Source: Halovenus marina (GTDB lineage: Archaea > Halobacteriota > Halobacteria > Halobacteriales > Haloarculaceae). From it: a stretch of DNA of 64,000 bases. The notes under the pieces were generated by a model. It saw nothing but the letters and a program-made list of their open reading frames with translations. It searched no databases and was not told the origin of the DNA. Below are positions 14,585-23,014 of this stretch, one piece after another; position 1 is the first letter of the stretch, and each line of letters starts with the position of its first letter. The position numbers were made by a program, and so were the translations under genes. The stretch is from assembly GCF_051414115.1 (NCBI RefSeq), contig NZ_JBLKNZ010000001.1, forward strand, positions 620,001 through 684,000, read 5' to 3'.

Positions 14585-16669
14585 TTACCAGGAATCGTCG
14601 CGACGTGCTATCTGACTCTTTGACTCCTCAAGCGAGAGCCCGCCTTCGATTGTAGTCGGTTCAATAGACATGTATCGTTTGTCATATGGGTACTCCGAGA
14701 TAGAGTTCGAGCGCGCAATTGCTAGTCCAAGTCCTGGCTGGAAGAAAGGATTTCGCATGAGTGATTGTGCTTTGTCGTCTGGATGAGCAAAGTGGAAATC
14801 GTCATAGATCATTCCCCAGTTTGCGGGACTTCCAGCGTAAGGGACTTGTGGAAGGGTCTGATTGAATGTCCAAGATAGTTGTTCTAAGATTTCAGTCCGA
14901 CGCTCCTCTTCAACCGGTGTCCCCAACTCCTGTGTGAGCGAACGAACCTCGACAGTTTGTGAACCTGAATCTTCACCGATTGGCGGCACCTCGACTGTCT
15001 CTGGAGGATTGTGCGTGTTCCCGATGAGGAACCCGTCGATCCAAGCCACACGATAGGCGTAGTACGGATGAGGCTGGCCCCCTCCGAAGTAATTCTGCGC
15101 GACTTCGTACTCGCCGTTTGGCATTGTGGACGACCAGAACTGGGAACCCGGTGTTCCGTTAATATTGACGGTGAATCCGATTTCACCCATCCAAGACTGT
15201 ACCTGACGCATTGCATTCATATGCGAACTAACGGTTGACGGTGCGCCGATCGGGATGACAATCTCTTCCCCTTGATGGAGCCACGTGTCGCCGTCGCGCT
15301 CGAACGCACTGTTATTGTCGACGAGACTCTGCATTTCTGCTTCGGCCGCCTCAAAGTCCTGCTCGACATATGACGTTAAATTACTGAGGAATTCCTCTGA
15401 TAAGTACTGCTCTGAGAGGACATCCCACATACCTGTCGCGGTTGAATTCGGAAATCCGATCGGACCGTAACTTGTCGCGGCGATGGAAGGCACATCGATC
15501 GCGTATGCCATCGCTCGGCGGAACTCTCTTCTCCCAAATACGGGGTGATCAAGCTTGAAGCACATTGCGGCCCCACGATAATTCGGCCGAAGTGACCACG
15601 TATACGTGTCCGGGAACTGTTCATTAATCGTCTCATCCTCTGGCGGAGATGAAGATCCGAGGTTAATATTACCAGTGAACCACGCTTGTCGTAGAGCCGA
15701 GGCATCTGCAAAGTACTGGAGATGAATCGCCGGGTAGTTAGGTTCAGTGACTGCCCAGTCTGGGAACTGGTACTCAACTTTGTCACTTTCCTCAATCTGT
15801 TGCTGGAGTTCCTCGTATGGGTAGTCCTCAAACGGTTCAAGAACGACTCGACTCTCTTGGGTTTCTGAGTGCTGGAATGCGCCCGTCCCTATTGGCGGAT
15901 CCTCTTGATACTGGGAAACCGCACTCACTGCCTCGTCTCGTGCGGTGGTTCCCTCATCGGTGTTTTCGATCTCTTCAAGCATATCGCCATATTCCGCGTA
16001 TGATGTGCTTATGGTCCGCGGTTGATCAGTAGTAAACAGGGCTAACTCAAGGAGTTCGTTTGAGATCGTATCAGTTGTCATAATCTCGACCGTGTAGTCG
16101 TCCGATGCCTCTACGGTTTCGATTATGTCGCCAATACCACCAAGATACTGTTCAAGTCTGAGCTGGGTAACGACATCTTGTGCGTTGAAGTCGTTTCCAT
16201 TATGCCATGTCCAGAAATCACCGAGATGGAGTCTGAAGTGATCGCCGTTTTCAACCCATTCCCAGTCAGCTGCCAAGAACGGGAAGAACTCTCCTGTCTT
16301 TGTTGAGTACCAGGCAAGGGGGGTGTACAGCAGCGGTTCCCCGTATGACGCCTGATTATTCGTATTGTAGTAGTTCCACTGGGCATTTTGTGGCGGTGTG
16401 CTAAAACGAGAGATCATCGGACGATCGACTTGGGGCGGAAAGTCCTCAGACATCCCGTCATCGCCACTACCGTCACCCGATCCGTCGCCACTACCGTCAC
16501 CCGATCCGTCGCCACTACCGTCACCCGATCCGTCGCCACTACCGTCATCGCCGTCGTCACCGCTACAGCCCGCGAGTGCTATTACAGAACCAGTTGATCC
16601 AAGGAGTGCAAGCGTTCTCCTCCTAGATACGTTACTAAGAGAAGGATCAGTATTGTCATCGTTTACCAT
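14585..16669 (-). CDS. Orphan Tat lipoprotein, oligopeptide ABC-type solute-binding family
   Basis: A 694-residue solute-binding protein of extracellular family 5 (DppA/OppA type). The signal SRRRTLALLG continues to the lipobox LAGC, so it is Tat-exported and lipid-anchored. A low-complexity GSGD linker follows. The binding domain shows family-like features such as a SEDFPPQ start, YTPLAWY and REFRRAMAYAIDV. No permease or ATPase gene lies anywhere in the provirus, so it must use host transporters or act alone as a surface receptor. ATG 16669 is used because it lies directly before the signal; TTATAAAT about 20 bases upstream is a likely TATA box. Confidence 0.85.
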   Translation of the reverse strand: MVNDDNTDPSLSNVSRRRTLALLGSTGSVIALAGCSGDDGDDGSGDGSGDGSGDGSGDGSGDGSGDGSGDDGMSEDFPPQVDRPMISRFSTPPQNAQWNYYNTNNQASYGEPLLYTPLAWYSTKTGEFFPFLAADWEWVENGDHFRLHLGDFWTWHNGNDFNAQDVVTQLRLEQYLGGIGDIIETVEASDDYTVEIMTTDTISNELLELALFTTDQPRTISTSYAEYGDMLEEIENTDEGTTARDEAVSAVSQYQEDPPIGTGAFQHSETQESRVVLEPFEDYPYEELQQQIEESDKVEYQFPDWAVTEPNYPAIHLQYFADASALRQAWFTGNINLGSSSPPEDETINEQFPDTYTWSLRPNYRGAAMCFKLDHPVFGRREFRRAMAYAIDVPSIAATSYGPIGFPNSTATGMWDVLSEQYLSEEFLSNLTSYVEQDFEAAEAEMQSLVDNNSAFERDGDTWLHQGEEIVIPIGAPSTVSSHMNAMRQVQSWMGEIGFTVNINGTPGSQFWSSTMPNGEYEVAQNYFGGGQPHPYYAYRVAWIDGFLIGNTHNPPETVEVPPIGEDSGSQTVEVRSLTQELGTPVEEERRTEILEQLSWTFNQTLPQVPYAGSPANWGMIYDDFHFAHPDDKAQSLMRNPFFQPGLGLAIARSNSISEYPYDKRYMSIEPTTIEGGLSLEESKSQIARRDDSW
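16461..16549. repeat. 24-bp tandem repeat coding for a GSGD linker
   Basis: Three perfect copies of a 24-bp unit starting TCGCCACTACCGTCAC occupy 16461-16484, 16485-16508 and 16509-16532, with a partial fourth copy. On the minus strand each unit encodes GSGDGSGD in the linker after the lipobox of the solute-binding protein. Perfect copies suggest recent slippage and variable linker length. Confidence 0.85.
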
Positions 16670-17036
16670 GGCTGAATTCCACAATTTATAATGATAGATA
16701 ATAAGTGTTTCTGTTCCTTACTTATTACATATCGTATAACTATGTGTGGCTGTACTTTATTAATCACAACACGTGTATTTCTGACTGTATTTTATCACTA
16801 TCTATTACTATCTGCTACGCATAACTGGTGTATATTCTACTATTCAAACCTATCAAACTCTATTTAACTCTCTACAATATCCATCTTGAGCTATTTCGAT
16901 AATTCGATTAGCGAAGACGGTATTAACATCAATACAGATAGCTTATGTTTTCTGGATTACTTCTGACGGGATGAGTCTAACACCGTGGCAGTCTAGCGGA
17001 CACAACAAACTACGTGAGTTATTCGATCCTGTTTAT
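16670..17036. other. 367-bp AT-rich noncoding region
   Basis: No gene is visible. The DNA is very AT-rich, with imperfect repeats such as TGTACTTTATTAATCAC / TGTATTTTATCAC and CTATCTATTACTATCTGCTAC. It contains the promoter of the lipoprotein gene on its left edge. It could also hold operator sites for the repressor next door. Confidence 0.5.
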
Positions 17037-17303
17037 TTAATCAGTGGCGTCTTCGAGCGTTTTGGCTTCAACTTCCCCTGAAAGATATCCCTTCCCACGT
17101 TCCGTAATTCGGTAGAGACCTTCGTCTTCCTTCTCGACAAGCTGAGCATCCAACAGTATTGCGAGCCGTTCGCTTACGTAATGTCGAGAATAGTCTGTGT
17201 TGACCGCCAGGATTCGAGGAGAGAGAACCATGTTCGAGCCTTCTAAAGATTCGAGAAGTCGGTCGTCAGCCTGAGTCATCCAAGATACCCGTGGTCTCCG
17301 CAT
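17037..17303 (-). CDS. PhiH1-repressor-like winged-helix protein
   Basis: An 88-residue winged-helix DNA-binding protein. It starts with the family-typical SWMTQADDRLLE, then has a recognition-helix region (SRHYVSERLAILLDAQLV) and a wing with GLYRITERGKGYL. Such proteins are found in most haloarchaeal proviruses and resemble the repressor of phage PhiH1. It is divergent from the integrase operon, as expected for a lysogeny control switch. The upstream start at 17303 is kept because the SWMT segment belongs to the family; a TATATAC sequence at 17344-17350 fits its promoter. Confidence 0.72.
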   Translation of the reverse strand: MRRPRVSWMTQADDRLLESLEGSNMVLSPRILAVNTDYSRHYVSERLAILLDAQLVEKEDEGLYRITERGKGYLSGEVEAKTLEDATD

Positions 17304-17445
17304 ATGAGATAATCGTTCGACGGTTCCGTAGTTCCATCGGCAGGGTATATACGCATACCATACGCTATATCTTAACGTATGTTAGGGTTTTAAGTAAAGT
17401 GGGCGTGAGAGAGGTCTTGAGGGGGGATACCCGGCCCTGCGTGAG

Positions 17446-17643
17446 TTGGTCGCTGAAAAAGAGTTGGTCAACCGACGGCCCTATGTCGGTCGGGTGTCGC
17501 TCACTCGGAGCGAACACATGACAGAAACGCATGCCCGCCGCCTTGAAACAGGTGGCAGCAAGCGCGGGAGAACCGAAAGTAAGCGCCGTTGCTCTGTTCC
17601 GCTAAGTTATTCGACCACGATTGACCGGAGGGGTCAGGCGTGA
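17446..17643 (+). CDS. Small protein coupled to the integrase
   Basis: A basic 65-residue frame directly before the integrase; its stop TGA overlaps the integrase GTG (17640-17643). The part RELVAEKELVNRRPYVG looks like the end of a winged helix. The TTG at 17446 or an ATG at 17518 may start it. A second short frame ends at 17521 with an ATGA overlap onto that ATG. In SNJ2 two small proteins made from the integrase operon are needed for integration, and these frames sit in the same place. Neither is certain. Confidence 0.4.
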   Translation: MVAEKELVNRRPYVGRVSLTRSEHMTETHARRLETGGSKRGRTESKRRCSVPLSYSTTIDRRGQA

Positions 17644-18650
17644 GTGACCTGCAACCGCTCGCGCCGGAAGATGGGATGCAATTGTATCTCCAACACCGGG
17701 AAGGGGAGGTCTCCGACCAGACGCTTCAATCTCACCGATACCGGATTGAGCCGTTTGTCGAATGGTGTGAGTCGGAGGGGATATTCAATCTGAACGACTT
17801 GACCGGCCGGAACCTCCACAGTTACCGAGTCTACCGTCGGGAGGAAGACGACTTGAAGCCGGTCACGCTACAGGGGCAGTTGTCGACCCTTCGGGTCTTC
17901 TTGAAGTTCTGTGCCTCCGTCGACGCGGTTCCGGAGGGCCTTCGAGAGAAGATACTACTCCCGAAGGTGGCCCCGGAGAATCAGGCCAGTAAAACGACGC
18001 TCGAACCTGATAGAGCCGATCAGATTCTTGAGTACCTTGAGACCTACAAGTTCGCGGGTCGGTCGCACGTGCTCATGACGCTTCTCTGGAAGACGGGGGT
18101 TCGGATGGGGAGCATTCGAGCGATCGACCTGGCGGACTTCGATTTCAGTGAGCCCGCCGTCGAGATCGTCCATCGACCGGAGCAGGACACTCCGCTCAAG
18201 AACCAAGAGCGCGGGGAGCGTTGGGTCGCCCTTCGGTCGTACACTGCTGACCTGATTGAGAAGTACATCAAGGGGCCGCGAATTGATGGAAGAGACGAAT
18301 ACGACCGGGAACCGTTACTAACCACTCCGCAAGGGCGGGTGTCGCGGTCGTGTATTCGAGATACGGTCTACGTGCTCACTCGCCCGTGCAAGTATGGCGA
18401 GTGTCCGCACGAGGGGTATGACCCGGAGACCTGCGAGGCTACTGACCGGACGTTTGCGAGTAAGTGCCCGTCGTCTCGGTCGCCTCACGATGTTCGGTCA
18501 GGTGCGATCACGTCGCACCTGCTCGATGAGGTTCCGGTCGAAGTCGTGAGCGGGAGAATGGACGTTACGCAGTCGGTCCTGGATAGACACTACGACCGCC
18601 GAAGTGAGCGCGAGAAGATGGAGCAGCGACGCAAGTTCATCAACGACTAA
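17640..18650 (+). CDS. int: Tyrosine integrase, SNJ2-type
   Basis: A 336-residue site-specific recombinase. A SAM-like core-binding domain lies at about 8-110 and the catalytic domain at 120-330. Catalytic residues are R155 (TGVRMGSIR), H283 and R286 (SPHDVRSG), R306 in SGRMD and the nucleophile Y318 (LDRHYDRR). A cysteine-rich insertion (C250, C255, C265, C276), probably zinc-binding, precedes the HxxR motif; I recall this as typical of the SNJ2 group. The GTG at 17640 overlaps the upstream stop. The right attachment site lies 59 bp after the stop. It should join the 13-bp core to tRNA-Ile. Confidence 0.92.
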   Translation: MSDLQPLAPEDGMQLYLQHREGEVSDQTLQSHRYRIEPFVEWCESEGIFNLNDLTGRNLHSYRVYRREEDDLKPVTLQGQLSTLRVFLKFCASVDAVPEGLREKILLPKVAPENQASKTTLEPDRADQILEYLETYKFAGRSHVLMTLLWKTGVRMGSIRAIDLADFDFSEPAVEIVHRPEQDTPLKNQERGERWVALRSYTADLIEKYIKGPRIDGRDEYDREPLLTTPQGRVSRSCIRDTVYVLTRPCKYGECPHEGYDPETCEATDRTFASKCPSSRSPHDVRSGAITSHLLDEVPVEVVSGRMDVTQSVLDRHYDRRSEREKMEQRRKFIND

Positions 18651-18708
18651 CCCATGTTCAACGGAGAAACACAGTCACGTCTTGCAGAATCGTTTGGAAA
18701 CCACTACA

Positions 18709-18721
18709 CCGTGTCGGTCCA
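18709..18721 (+). repeat. Right attachment core (attR)
   Basis: CCGTGTCGGTCCA is identical to the last 13 bases of the tRNA-Ile gene at 668-680 and in the same orientation. It is 59 bp past the integrase gene and marks the end of the element. Confidence 0.88.
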
Positions 18722-19010
18722 CTTCAACTTCTTGTCATTTCCGTCCCACGCAGAACTGGGTTTTCAGCCATCTCTACCGTCCGAAAACAGCAGAATTAGA
18801 ACATTGCGAAACTCGATTTCTGAGCAATTCACACGGTTTCTTTGTGGCTCCCTCCGCTGTCGTGCGATCAATCCAGCCACATTTAATGGGGGTGGCGCAT
18901 GACGGACTGGAGTCCGTTCGTCGCGTACATCTGTCATATTATTGTCTATAAGTGGCTATATAGCACTCATAGTAGGCCTTAACAAACGACCGCGATTCAC
19001 TTCGAGTCGC
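18722..19010. other. Host intergenic DNA right of the provirus
   Basis: A 289-bp stretch between attR and the next lipoprotein gene. No gene is convincing; the short frame at 18654-18902 crosses attR and is not supported. Before insertion this DNA lay directly after tRNA-Ile. Confidence 0.5.
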
Positions 19011-19451
19011 ATGCCCTCCATGAACCGACGAGCGTTTCTTGCAAGTTCGAGTGCAGCACTCTGTGCCACGAGCGGTTGTATCGCCCTCGGGTCTTCTCCG
19101 ACCCCGGCACACTGGGTGACGGTGTATCTGAAGGACACGGCTGAACCACACGACGTCTCTGTCACAGTGAACGACGGGAGTGGGGAGGTGCTGTTCGAGA
19201 ACGACTATCGGCTCTCGGACAGCAACGAGGCCGACGAGGACGCTCCGTTCCTCGAATCAACCGATCCTGAGACGATCATCGTTACCGTCGACGGCACGCA
19301 ATTCGAGCGCGACTGGCCGGGGTTCGAACAGCCACAACTCCCCTGTGACGGCCCGAATTCGAGTGGTATCGAAGTCTGGGTCGATATCAGCCCCGACGGC
19401 ACATCGGAGATTCGACTGGAAGCCGACTGCCAGCACGTTACGATGGAGTGA
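19011..19451 (+). CDS. Small Tat-type lipoprotein
   Basis: A 146-residue exported protein of unknown function. The signal MNRRAFLASSSAALCATSGC has twin arginines and a lipobox cysteine, so it should be lipid-anchored outside the cell. The mature part is an acidic, beta-rich domain of about 120 residues with two further cysteines (LPCDGPN and ADCQH). Both ATG 19011 and 19020 are possible. A small membrane protein gene follows 6 bp later, probably in the same transcript. Confidence 0.7.
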   Translation: MPSMNRRAFLASSSAALCATSGCIALGSSPTPAHWVTVYLKDTAEPHDVSVTVNDGSGEVLFENDYRLSDSNEADEDAPFLESTDPETIIVTVDGTQFERDWPGFEQPQLPCDGPNSSGIEVWVDISPDGTSEIRLEADCQHVTME

Positions 19452-19457
19452 TCCCAG

Positions 19458-19709
19458 ATGTTCTCTCCCCCGCTGGCTGCGAGTGAGTTCGTGATGGTCC
19501 AGCTGTTCGGACTCGTCTTCGCCGCAGTCGGCGTGTTGAATCTCCTGCGTCCCCGGGAGATGACTGCCTATACGATCCGACGACGAACCGGCGGCGCTGT
19601 CGAGGGACAGATCGAACCGACGCAAGCCCGTCTCGCGTTCACCCGTCTCATCGGTGGCGTCATGGTCGTCATCGGACTCGGACTCGTAGCGGGGATGCTC
19701 GGACCCTGA
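19458..19709 (+). CDS. Small two-span membrane protein
   Basis: An 83-residue protein with hydrophobic segments at about 10-28 and 61-80. They flank a basic cytoplasmic loop of the RPREMTAYTIRRRTGG type, seen in small DUF6199-like membrane proteins. The function is unknown. It follows the lipoprotein gene by 6 bp. Confidence 0.65.
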   Translation: MFSPPLAASEFVMVQLFGLVFAAVGVLNLLRPREMTAYTIRRRTGGAVEGQIEPTQARLAFTRLIGGVMVVIGLGLVAGMLGP

Positions 19710-19746
19710 GACGGTCGATCGGGCGCAGGGCTGAGATGGTGAGGTA

Positions 19747-20475
19747 TCAAAACGGCGAGACGGCGTCGTTCATCATCGAGAACGCGCTGGCGTTCTCGTA
19801 GACTTTGAACCCGCCCTCGTCGATTCGCATCGGGAAGATGTCGCTTTCGATGTCGTGTTTGCGCATCTTCTCGACCCAGAGATAGCGCCTGACGCTCTGG
19901 TCGGTCGAGCGCTGAAAGAGATAGAGACTGCCGTCTGCGAGGAAGTTCTCGATGTCGACGTCAGTCTGCGTGAAGATATCGCCCTGTTCTTTGGTTATCA
20001 GCGTCGTCAGCCCGTTCGCGGAGAGCACTTCCGTCAACTTCAGCAGGTCCTGGCGCTTCTCGCGGTCGTCAGCCATGAACATGGTGAACATGTTCAGCGA
20101 GTCAAACAGCAGGCGGTCGTAGCGGTCCTCCCGGGTGAGTTCGGTCAACAGCGGCTCCAGCGAGGCGTTGTAGTCCTCTGAATCGATCAGCATCTCCTTG
20201 TCGAACACGGTGATTCGACCGCTCTCGACGTACTCACCCCAGCGTTCGAGCCCGAACGATTCTGCGGCGTCGCGGATGTCCGCCGCTCGCTCCTCGAAGG
20301 AAAAATAGATCCCGTCTTCGTCGTACTGATCGACGCCGTTGTACAGATACTCGGAGCCGAGCAGACTCTTTCCGGTGCCCGGATTCCCGTTCACTAGCGT
20401 CGTGGAGTCTCGAACGAGTCCGCCGTGCAGGATGCGGTCGAGCCCATCGATCCCGGTTTCGGTGAGTGCTACCAT
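19747..20475 (-). CDS. KaiC/RadA-like single-domain ATPase
   Basis: A 242-residue RecA-superfamily ATPase. It starts TGIDGLDRILHGG as in KaiC-type domains, has Walker A GNPGTGKS at 30-37, catalytic-type EE in FSFEERAADIRD, and a Walker B-like LLFDSLNMF. A single KaiC-like domain with no partner domain is common in haloarchaea and is thought to act in signalling or motility control. ATG 20475 is used because the domain begins there. It is divergent from a large sensor kinase, and about 270 bp of shared upstream DNA hold AT-rich promoter-like sequence, so the two may work together. Confidence 0.82.
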   Translation of the reverse strand: MVALTETGIDGLDRILHGGLVRDSTTLVNGNPGTGKSLLGSEYLYNGVDQYDEDGIYFSFEERAADIRDAAESFGLERWGEYVESGRITVFDKEMLIDSEDYNASLEPLLTELTREDRYDRLLFDSLNMFTMFMADDREKRQDLLKLTEVLSANGLTTLITKEQGDIFTQTDVDIENFLADGSLYLFQRSTDQSVRRYLWVEKMRKHDIESDIFPMRIDEGGFKVYENASAFSMMNDAVSPF

Positions 20476-20748
20476 GATAGAACCGTCGAGACGGGGGTGT
20501 TCGATCTGACGATTGTCACCAGTCTCTCCGTGAGCGGACGGCCGCGCTCGTGGACCAGTGTACGGCGAGCGACACACAGCAGACGGCTCAGCCGGTTCAT
20601 CTTCTATATCTGATTGGCACTCGTAAATATAAATCCTTGTGCATGATACGCACAACACTCCGGATGGGATCTCTCCCGGATGAACGTGTGCGAACAACTC
20701 CCACATTTATGCGTTGGGCTTCCCTATACTCGAGAGTGGCTTCCCGGT

Positions 20749-22533
20749 ATGAGTAAGCTTCCACCGACAATCCGGATTCTTCATGTCGACGATGACCCGG
20801 CGTTTCTCGACGTGACAGCGACAGCCCTCGAACGGGAACACGACCGGTTCGTTATCGAGACGGCGACAACCGCACGCGATGGGCTGGATACGCTCCGGGA
20901 GACGGATATCGACTGTGTCGTCGCAGATTACGACATGTCGGGGCAGAACGGTATCGAATTTCTCGAAACTGTCCGTGAGGAGTCCCCCGACATCCCGTTT
21001 ATTCTGTTCACTGGCAAAGGCTCTGAATCGATCGCAAGTGACGCGATCACTGCTGGCGTGACCGATTATCTGCAGAAGGACGGGGACACGAGCCAGTTCA
21101 CCGTCCTCGGAAATCGGATTCTGAACGCGGTCGAACAGTACCACGCGACGCATGCGCTCGAAGCAAGCCAGAAGCGTCTCTCCCTGTTCGTCGAGCAGTC
21201 GCCGCTGGGTGTCATCGAGTGGGACGACACGTTCACTGTCGTCGACAGCAACGACGCCGCAGCGGAGATTCTCGGCTATTCGGCGGCGCAACTCCGGGGC
21301 AAGTCCTGGCAGTTCATCGTCCCCGAATCGGACCGCGATGTCGTCGACGAGGTGGTTTCGACCCTGCTCGAAGCGGAGGGTGGCTATCACAGCATCAACG
21401 AGAACGTCCGTGCGGACGGCGAGCGAATCATCTGCGAGTGGCACAACCGTGTCGTCACCGACGACGACGGGGAGGTCGTCGCCATCTTCTCACAGTTTCA
21501 GGACATCACAGAGCGCAAGCAACACGAACGGCAACTCGAAGAGACGACCGCTCGACTGGAAGCGCTGTTTGAGGAATCGCCAGACATGATCGACATTCAC
21601 GATGCGGAGGGAACGATCGTCGATACGAATCCTCGGCTCGCCGAGAAGACAGGCTACGACCGGGAGGAACTCGTCGGGATGCAGGTCTGGGACCTCGACC
21701 AGAGCGTCGATTCGGACGAGATCACCGACGTCTGGCAGGAGATGGACGAGGGCGACCAGCGTCGACTGGAGGGGCAGTATCGGTGCAAGGACGGGTCGAC
21801 GGTTCCGGTTGAGGTGCACATTCGTCGCATCGACCTGGCCGGAACCGACCGGTTCGTCGTGATCAGCAGGGATATCACCGACCAGAAAGCACGCGAACGG
21901 GAACTCAGACAGCAAAACGAACGCCTCGACGATTTCGCGAGCGTCATCAGTCACGACCTCCGGAACCCGCTGAATGTGGCCGGTCTGCGCCTCGACCTGG
22001 CCATGGACGAGTGCAACAGTGACCACCTCGATGACGTCTCGAACGCGCTCGACCGCATGGAATCGCTGGTCGAGGATCTGCTCGTTCTCGCACGCGAGGG
22101 CGAGCGAGCGGAGAACATGGAACCGGTTGATCTCGCGAATCTCGCCGAGCAGTGCTGGCAGACCATCGAAACCAGCGATGCGGTGCTCGTGACGGACATC
22201 GACTGTCAGATCCGTGCAGACCAGAGCCAACTGCAGCAACTGTTCGAGAATCTGGTGCAGAACGCGGTCGAGCACGGCGGGCCGGACGTTACCATCACCA
22301 TCACCGGGATAGACGGCGGGTTCGCAATCGAAGACGACGGCCCCGGGATCACAGACCAGCAGCACGACCAGATCTTCGAGGCCGGGTACTCGACTGCCGA
22401 GGAGGGGATCGGACTCGGCTTGCGGATCGTCGAGCGGGTGGTCAACGCTCACGGCTGGGAGATTCAGGTGACAGAGAGCGCCGAGGGCGGCGCACGCTTC
22501 GAGATTACCGGCGTGGAAGCAGTCGACTATTGA
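20749..22533 (+). CDS. Hybrid histidine kinase with receiver and two PAS domains
   Basis: A 594-residue soluble sensor kinase. It has a receiver domain (about 8-125, phospho-acceptor D60 in VVADYDMS), PAS (about 140-260) and a second PAS (about 265-385). A HisKA domain follows with the H box SVISHDLRNPL, then HATPase_c (NLVQNAVEHGG and DDGPGI). The N-terminal receiver suggests it is fed by an upstream kinase. ATG 20749 starts two residues before the receiver strand. The C-terminal 16 residues are nearly the same as in the kinase at 41236-43791. No membrane segment is present. Confidence 0.9.
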   Translation: MSKLPPTIRILHVDDDPAFLDVTATALEREHDRFVIETATTARDGLDTLRETDIDCVVADYDMSGQNGIEFLETVREESPDIPFILFTGKGSESIASDAITAGVTDYLQKDGDTSQFTVLGNRILNAVEQYHATHALEASQKRLSLFVEQSPLGVIEWDDTFTVVDSNDAAAEILGYSAAQLRGKSWQFIVPESDRDVVDEVVSTLLEAEGGYHSINENVRADGERIICEWHNRVVTDDDGEVVAIFSQFQDITERKQHERQLEETTARLEALFEESPDMIDIHDAEGTIVDTNPRLAEKTGYDREELVGMQVWDLDQSVDSDEITDVWQEMDEGDQRRLEGQYRCKDGSTVPVEVHIRRIDLAGTDRFVVISRDITDQKARERELRQQNERLDDFASVISHDLRNPLNVAGLRLDLAMDECNSDHLDDVSNALDRMESLVEDLLVLAREGERAENMEPVDLANLAEQCWQTIETSDAVLVTDIDCQIRADQSQLQQLFENLVQNAVEHGGPDVTITITGIDGGFAIEDDGPGITDQQHDQIFEAGYSTAEEGIGLGLRIVERVVNAHGWEIQVTESAEGGARFEITGVEAVDY

Positions 22534-22632
22534 GTTTCTGTCCCGGACTGCATCTCAGGGAACAGCCAGCACCGTAGCCGCTCGCGACAGCGTGAGATAA
22601 AGACAGAAATCAGCGGCGACCCAAGACGAGCT

Positions 22633-22992
22633 ATGGCCGCTCCGCGACTCGTGTACGACGACGACTGTGGCTTCTGCAAGTGGTGTGTGACGTGGCTCCT
22701 CCGGTTTGGTGAGTTCGAACCGGTCGGGTTCGAGGAGTTGACCCCTGACCAGCGGGCACGACTCCCCGACGACTACGACCAGTGTATGCACCTGCTGACT
22801 GACGACGCGGTGTACTCCTGCGGGGTGGGGTTCGAGCAATCGCTCGCTCGGTGTGGCAGATTCGGGAGCGTCGTCGTCTCGCTCTGCCGACGGCTCCCCT
22901 ACTGGGACACCATTCGCGAGCGTGGATACCGCTGGGTCGCCGACAGGCGCGCGGTCTGGGGGCGGGTTCGCTCGTGTGAGGCAGTCGAATAG
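22633..22992 (+). CDS. DCC-family thiol-disulfide oxidoreductase-like protein (DUF393)
   Basis: A 119-residue protein of the DUF393/DCC family, with the signature YDDDCGFCKWC near the N-terminus (CxxC, thioredoxin-like). It then has a hydrophobic helix RLPYWDTIRERGYRWVADRR typical of the family. A redox role is inferred; substrates are unknown. It lies between the kinase and a convergent acetyltransferase gene. Confidence 0.85.
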   Translation: MAAPRLVYDDDCGFCKWCVTWLLRFGEFEPVGFEELTPDQRARLPDDYDQCMHLLTDDAVYSCGVGFEQSLARCGRFGSVVVSLCRRLPYWDTIRERGYRWVADRRAVWGRVRSCEAVE

Positions 22993-23014
22993 CCGTCTGT
23001 GACCGACGTCAGAG

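Larger units (their letters stand above)
668..18721. mobile_element. Integrated pleolipovirus-like provirus in tRNA-Ile
   Basis: The element lies between 13-bp direct repeats and would excise as a circle of 18,041 bp. From left to right it holds two small genes and a candidate replication protein, an Mrr-like nuclease, and then the virion-type genes on the minus strand. A type IV pilin, nuclease cargo, a hydrolase, an orphan solute-binding lipoprotein, a PhiH1-like repressor and the integrase follow. The virion block matches pleolipoviruses by gene order and membrane architecture. Base composition is mixed: both ends and the virion block are GC-rich, while 3.3-4.5 kb and 10.2-17.4 kb are clearly lower in GC, pointing to later-acquired cargo. 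No key gene is visibly broken, so the provirus may still be active. Confidence 0.85.

Noticed and set aside
16461..16549. A CRISPR array
   Set aside because: The repeats are directly tandem without spacers and lie inside a coding linker. No other repeat-spacer pattern was seen in the window.
17291..17404. A longer N-terminal part for the short frame ending at 17521
   Set aside because: It runs through the repressor start and the shared promoter region, so only the part after about 17405 could be translated.
18654..18902. An 82-codon frame starting right after the integrase
   Set aside because: It crosses the right attachment site, so half would be virus and half host DNA; it has no ribosome binding site and no recognisable features.
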